Position numbers and translations under genes: made by a program. A stretch of DNA of 64,000 nucleotides from Spongilla lacustris (taxonomy: Eukaryota; Porifera; Demospongiae; Spongillida; Spongillidae), in NCBI GenBank assembly GCA_949361645.1, contig OX442417.1, forward strand, positions 4,570,819 to 4,634,818, given 5' to 3'. This document shows, piece by piece, positions 61,740 through 64,000 of the stretch; within the stretch, counting starts at the first letter, position 1, and the number at the start of each line of letters is the position of its first letter. The notes under the pieces were generated by a model. The model made no database searches and was not told where the DNA came from. It worked only from the letters and a program-made list of their open reading frames with translations.

Positions 61740-63455
61740 GACATGTATATACATAGTTGGATTCCGTTGACTGTTAGTCGTCTTCCAGCTGAAAAGCGCA
61801 TTTTAGTTACTACTTCGTCAACCACTTGAAGCCAGGTGCTGATTACATGCACTTTTACGATATAAATGCATGGCTCTAAATTTATCCTTGGCATGGATAC
61901 AGTTTCAGAAGTTTGCAGATCTCCATCAGTAGATTGTATCCACAGTATTAAAGCTGCATTGCTGGCAAATGCCAGAGCGCTTATCGGTATTCACAATATA
62001 CTCGGCGGATCATTTAGTGTGCTAATGCGCTCTTCGGCGGCTTCTGGATATACAGGGTGAACCAAAAGTCGCGCAAAATTTTTGAATTGGCATAACTCCA
62101 GAACTGAACATGGTAAAATTATGCTGTTTAAAACAAAAATCATGCCAATCATTGGCTTAAGTTATTAATGTGTAGTTATAAAAAGTTAGTTATCGGTTTA
62201 TTAAAAACATGCCAATGCTATGATCAACATTCAGTACCACCCACGGGTGTTTCAATCCATTGAATTGGTGGACATTCAGACCTACGCCCCGAAATTTTGA
62301 AATGGCAATTATCTCACCTAGCAACGGTTGTAATGATTTGTACCCGTTGGAATTCGCTGTACAGTTACTGAATGGAACACGTGGTGACCTTTTAGACGAA
62401 GTATTGTTGAAGATGAAACTGTGCTCTACTGAACAAGGTGTGTTTGGGCATCAAGAAATGTTACGCTCTGGAGAAGTGTCGTTCAAAAGCGGCCTACTTA
62501 CGCGGAGGTAGGTTTTCAAAACCGGTTAGTCCCCAACGTGCGCACTTCCAGTTGAGAAACGACTCTTACAAAGGTATTGTACATAGATCGAGCTTTCTTT
62601 TTATGGTATTTATTTTCTGAGACGCGATTTGCATGCTTCAAAAAGTAACGTGCAAACATTGTCAAGTGTGTGCTGCGCGCATGTATGGAGGGAGTGTAGG
62701 CCTACATGTACGTGAATACCGGCCCGGTATAAATCCACTATGCTATGAAGCAGCAACGTGTTTTGGCCGGCGTACGTTTTGCTCTCTTTGTGGGTGGTGG
62801 CTGAGCACGGATTGAGTCAGGAGCAATACTTATCAAGCGCTCTTTGACGATACACCGTACTGTAGATTGTGTTCAGTGCGTTGAAATGCTAATTGAACTG
62901 TAGTTGGTGTTCAGTGCGTTGAATCGCAGGTGAATTGATTCAGCACCTTGTTCACCCAGCATGCCAAATCATAAGTTGTATCTTCTCACCCACTCAACTG
63001 TGTGCTCTTCTAATAGGTGCATTTTGGGTGAGATATTTTCATTGGCCATGGGGAAATTGGTTTTAAAGTAGTTCAGAATGGAAACAATAGCAAAAAATAA
63101 TCACATAGTTAATACCCATTCACAGCTATGACATCATGTTGCTATATCCTAACTCTCTCCACATTTCTCATCTGTCAGTTACAAAACATTGGTCATGGAT
63201 GGAGTGGCATGCTCCAAATGCCCCTTCAAATGTGTCTGCAACCTGCTGAGCATCCATGAGGAGAACAAGATACTGCTGGGCCACATTTTGTATACACCAA
63301 TCATCATTCAGTATGTGCCTCACTTGTTGAAGGTGACAACTCAAAGTTCACCGGCTTTGATGCTTAACTTCAGCCTTGACCTTTTGTAATGCTTACAAGA
63401 GTTATTGGCTGGAATGATGGTGAGTAGTTCATGTAATTATTATTGCTGTACAAAT
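61740..63455. other. No supported gene
   Basis: AGGGTGAACCAAAAGTCGCG at 62055 resembles the terminus of a DNA transposon, but the opposite end is not found. Frames at 61866-62060 and 62260-62511 are unsupported. On the minus strand 63180-63390 has an open reading with LVLLMDAQQVADTFEGAFGA that might belong to the neighbouring RING-containing unit. Confidence 0.35.
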
Positions 63456-63953
63456 TCACTTACTCTCCCCCCTCCCCCCCCCCCCCCCCCCGCCCCACCC
63501 CCAGTTGGAATCTGCAAAACATTTGGGCTCTGGGCTTTCATTCTTTGAATTTTGAATTACAGATGGTACGTTTACCTCAGTACCACATGGAGGAGATGGT
63601 GTTGCAAACATGTGAGAGGTACGCTCCTCTGTTTTACATGAGTTGCATTGAAGCAATACATCACTTAGGAGGGACAAGAAGACATCAGGAGCTGCATTTA
63701 TGCTGGCAGCAGTTAAAGGTGAGTTGTCATGGCAACAGGAACATGTTGTTTGCCGACAATGTCATTCTGCACAGACAAGACTTTGGCACGGTAGCTCTAC
63801 TGGTCTGTGCAGAATATAAAGGCAGAGTGGACACTTTAGATAGTTGATGGCAGAAACTGATTGTGTAGCAGCTGGCTGGACACTGGTTGAAATCAAAACT
63901 GGTGCAATGTACCCAATATGTGTAAATAATGACTGTAGTGAAGCACTTGACAT
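63456..63953 (-). pseudogene. RING-type zinc-finger relic, possibly transposon-derived
   Basis: One minus-strand frame runs from M at 63953 to about 63456 with a single TGA at 63762-63764. It reads LKCPLCLYILHRPVELPCQS then LVCAE, stop, HCRQTTCSCCHDNSPLTAAS, and then LLSDVLLQCNSCKTEE. Cys-x2-Cys, Pro-Val-Glu-Leu-Pro-Cys, Cys-Ala-Glu and Cys-x-Cys-Cys are RING-finger spacings, and a second Cys-x2-Cys follows. Comparable RINGs are known at the N-terminus of RAG1-like and TRAF-like proteins and in several cnidarian or sponge multicopy genes; which one applies is undecided. The gene would continue left on the minus strand or be truncated. A poly-C run at 63474-63492 interrupts the end. Plus-strand frames here are shadows. 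Confidence 0.6.
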
Positions 63954-64000
63954 TTGGCAGTTTGTTTTGTCACTTTTTTTTCTTTGTACTACCTTTCACC

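Noticed and set aside
63443..63847. Plus-strand 134-codon frame (QMVRLPQYHMEEMVL)
   Set aside because: It lies opposite the RING-type reading on the minus strand, which has clear Cys patterning; the plus frame also runs through a poly-C tract.

Overview
The window looks like animal nuclear DNA from a compact, AT-leaning genome. Exons are bounded by short GT-AG introns, and the only host-type gene I can recognise is a TRPA-like cation channel. Most of the rest is DNA transposons and their non-autonomous derivatives. A sponge or other early-branching animal is my best guess; that is inference. There are no bacterial features.

Layout. 1-590 is a 24-bp minisatellite. 1208-6976 is a nearly complete Ginger1-type DNA transposon with TGTCA termini, inverted repeats and a CCGG target duplication. 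It carries a Gypsy-like DD35E integrase with a GPY/F segment, an acidic repeat linker, an OTU-type cysteine protease, an Ulp1/C48-type protease and an unrecognised C-terminal region. It is decayed by frameshifts and stops. A related repeat at 47817-48135 preserves the same site without the element. 7387-7938 is an unidentified exon, and 9149-10379 is one MITE nested inside another.

11652-25193 and 42818-45345 are inverted copies of one segment. The second copy is about 2.5 kb, the first 13.5 kb. The difference is accounted for by four insertions in the first copy: a 7.7-kb hAT-like element (itself holding a 2.7-kb near-perfect palindrome and a (GT)n tract), a nested MITE pair, a 1.3-kb block with a minisatellite, and a 1.16-kb MULE-like element with an exact 9-bp target duplication. 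26705-31140 is a 34-bp minisatellite with about 0.93-kb higher-order units and a short inverted head. 35607-40062 is a 1.2-kb-arm inverted repeat around a 2-kb core with transposase-like exon relics. A 793-bp TTAA-flanked MITE lies at 40608-41400, and a 200-bp assembly gap at 46683-46882.

48475-53319 (minus) is a multi-exon TRPA-like channel that appears broken by a frameshift, an in-frame TGA and a 1.16-kb hAT-like insertion. 56282-58070 is another TGTCAC-ended element holding two smaller insertions. A 294-bp palindrome lies at 59929-60222, and a RING-type zinc-finger relic lies at the right edge (63456-63953, minus).

A theme across families is that inverted repeats are built from short, tandem, perfect palindromes whose sequence differs by family: TCCTACGCGTAGGA, CCTACATGTAGG, AGTGACTTAAGTCACT, GGACC/GGTCC and GGTAC arms. 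All positions and readings come from manual inspection; no alignments or searches were run.
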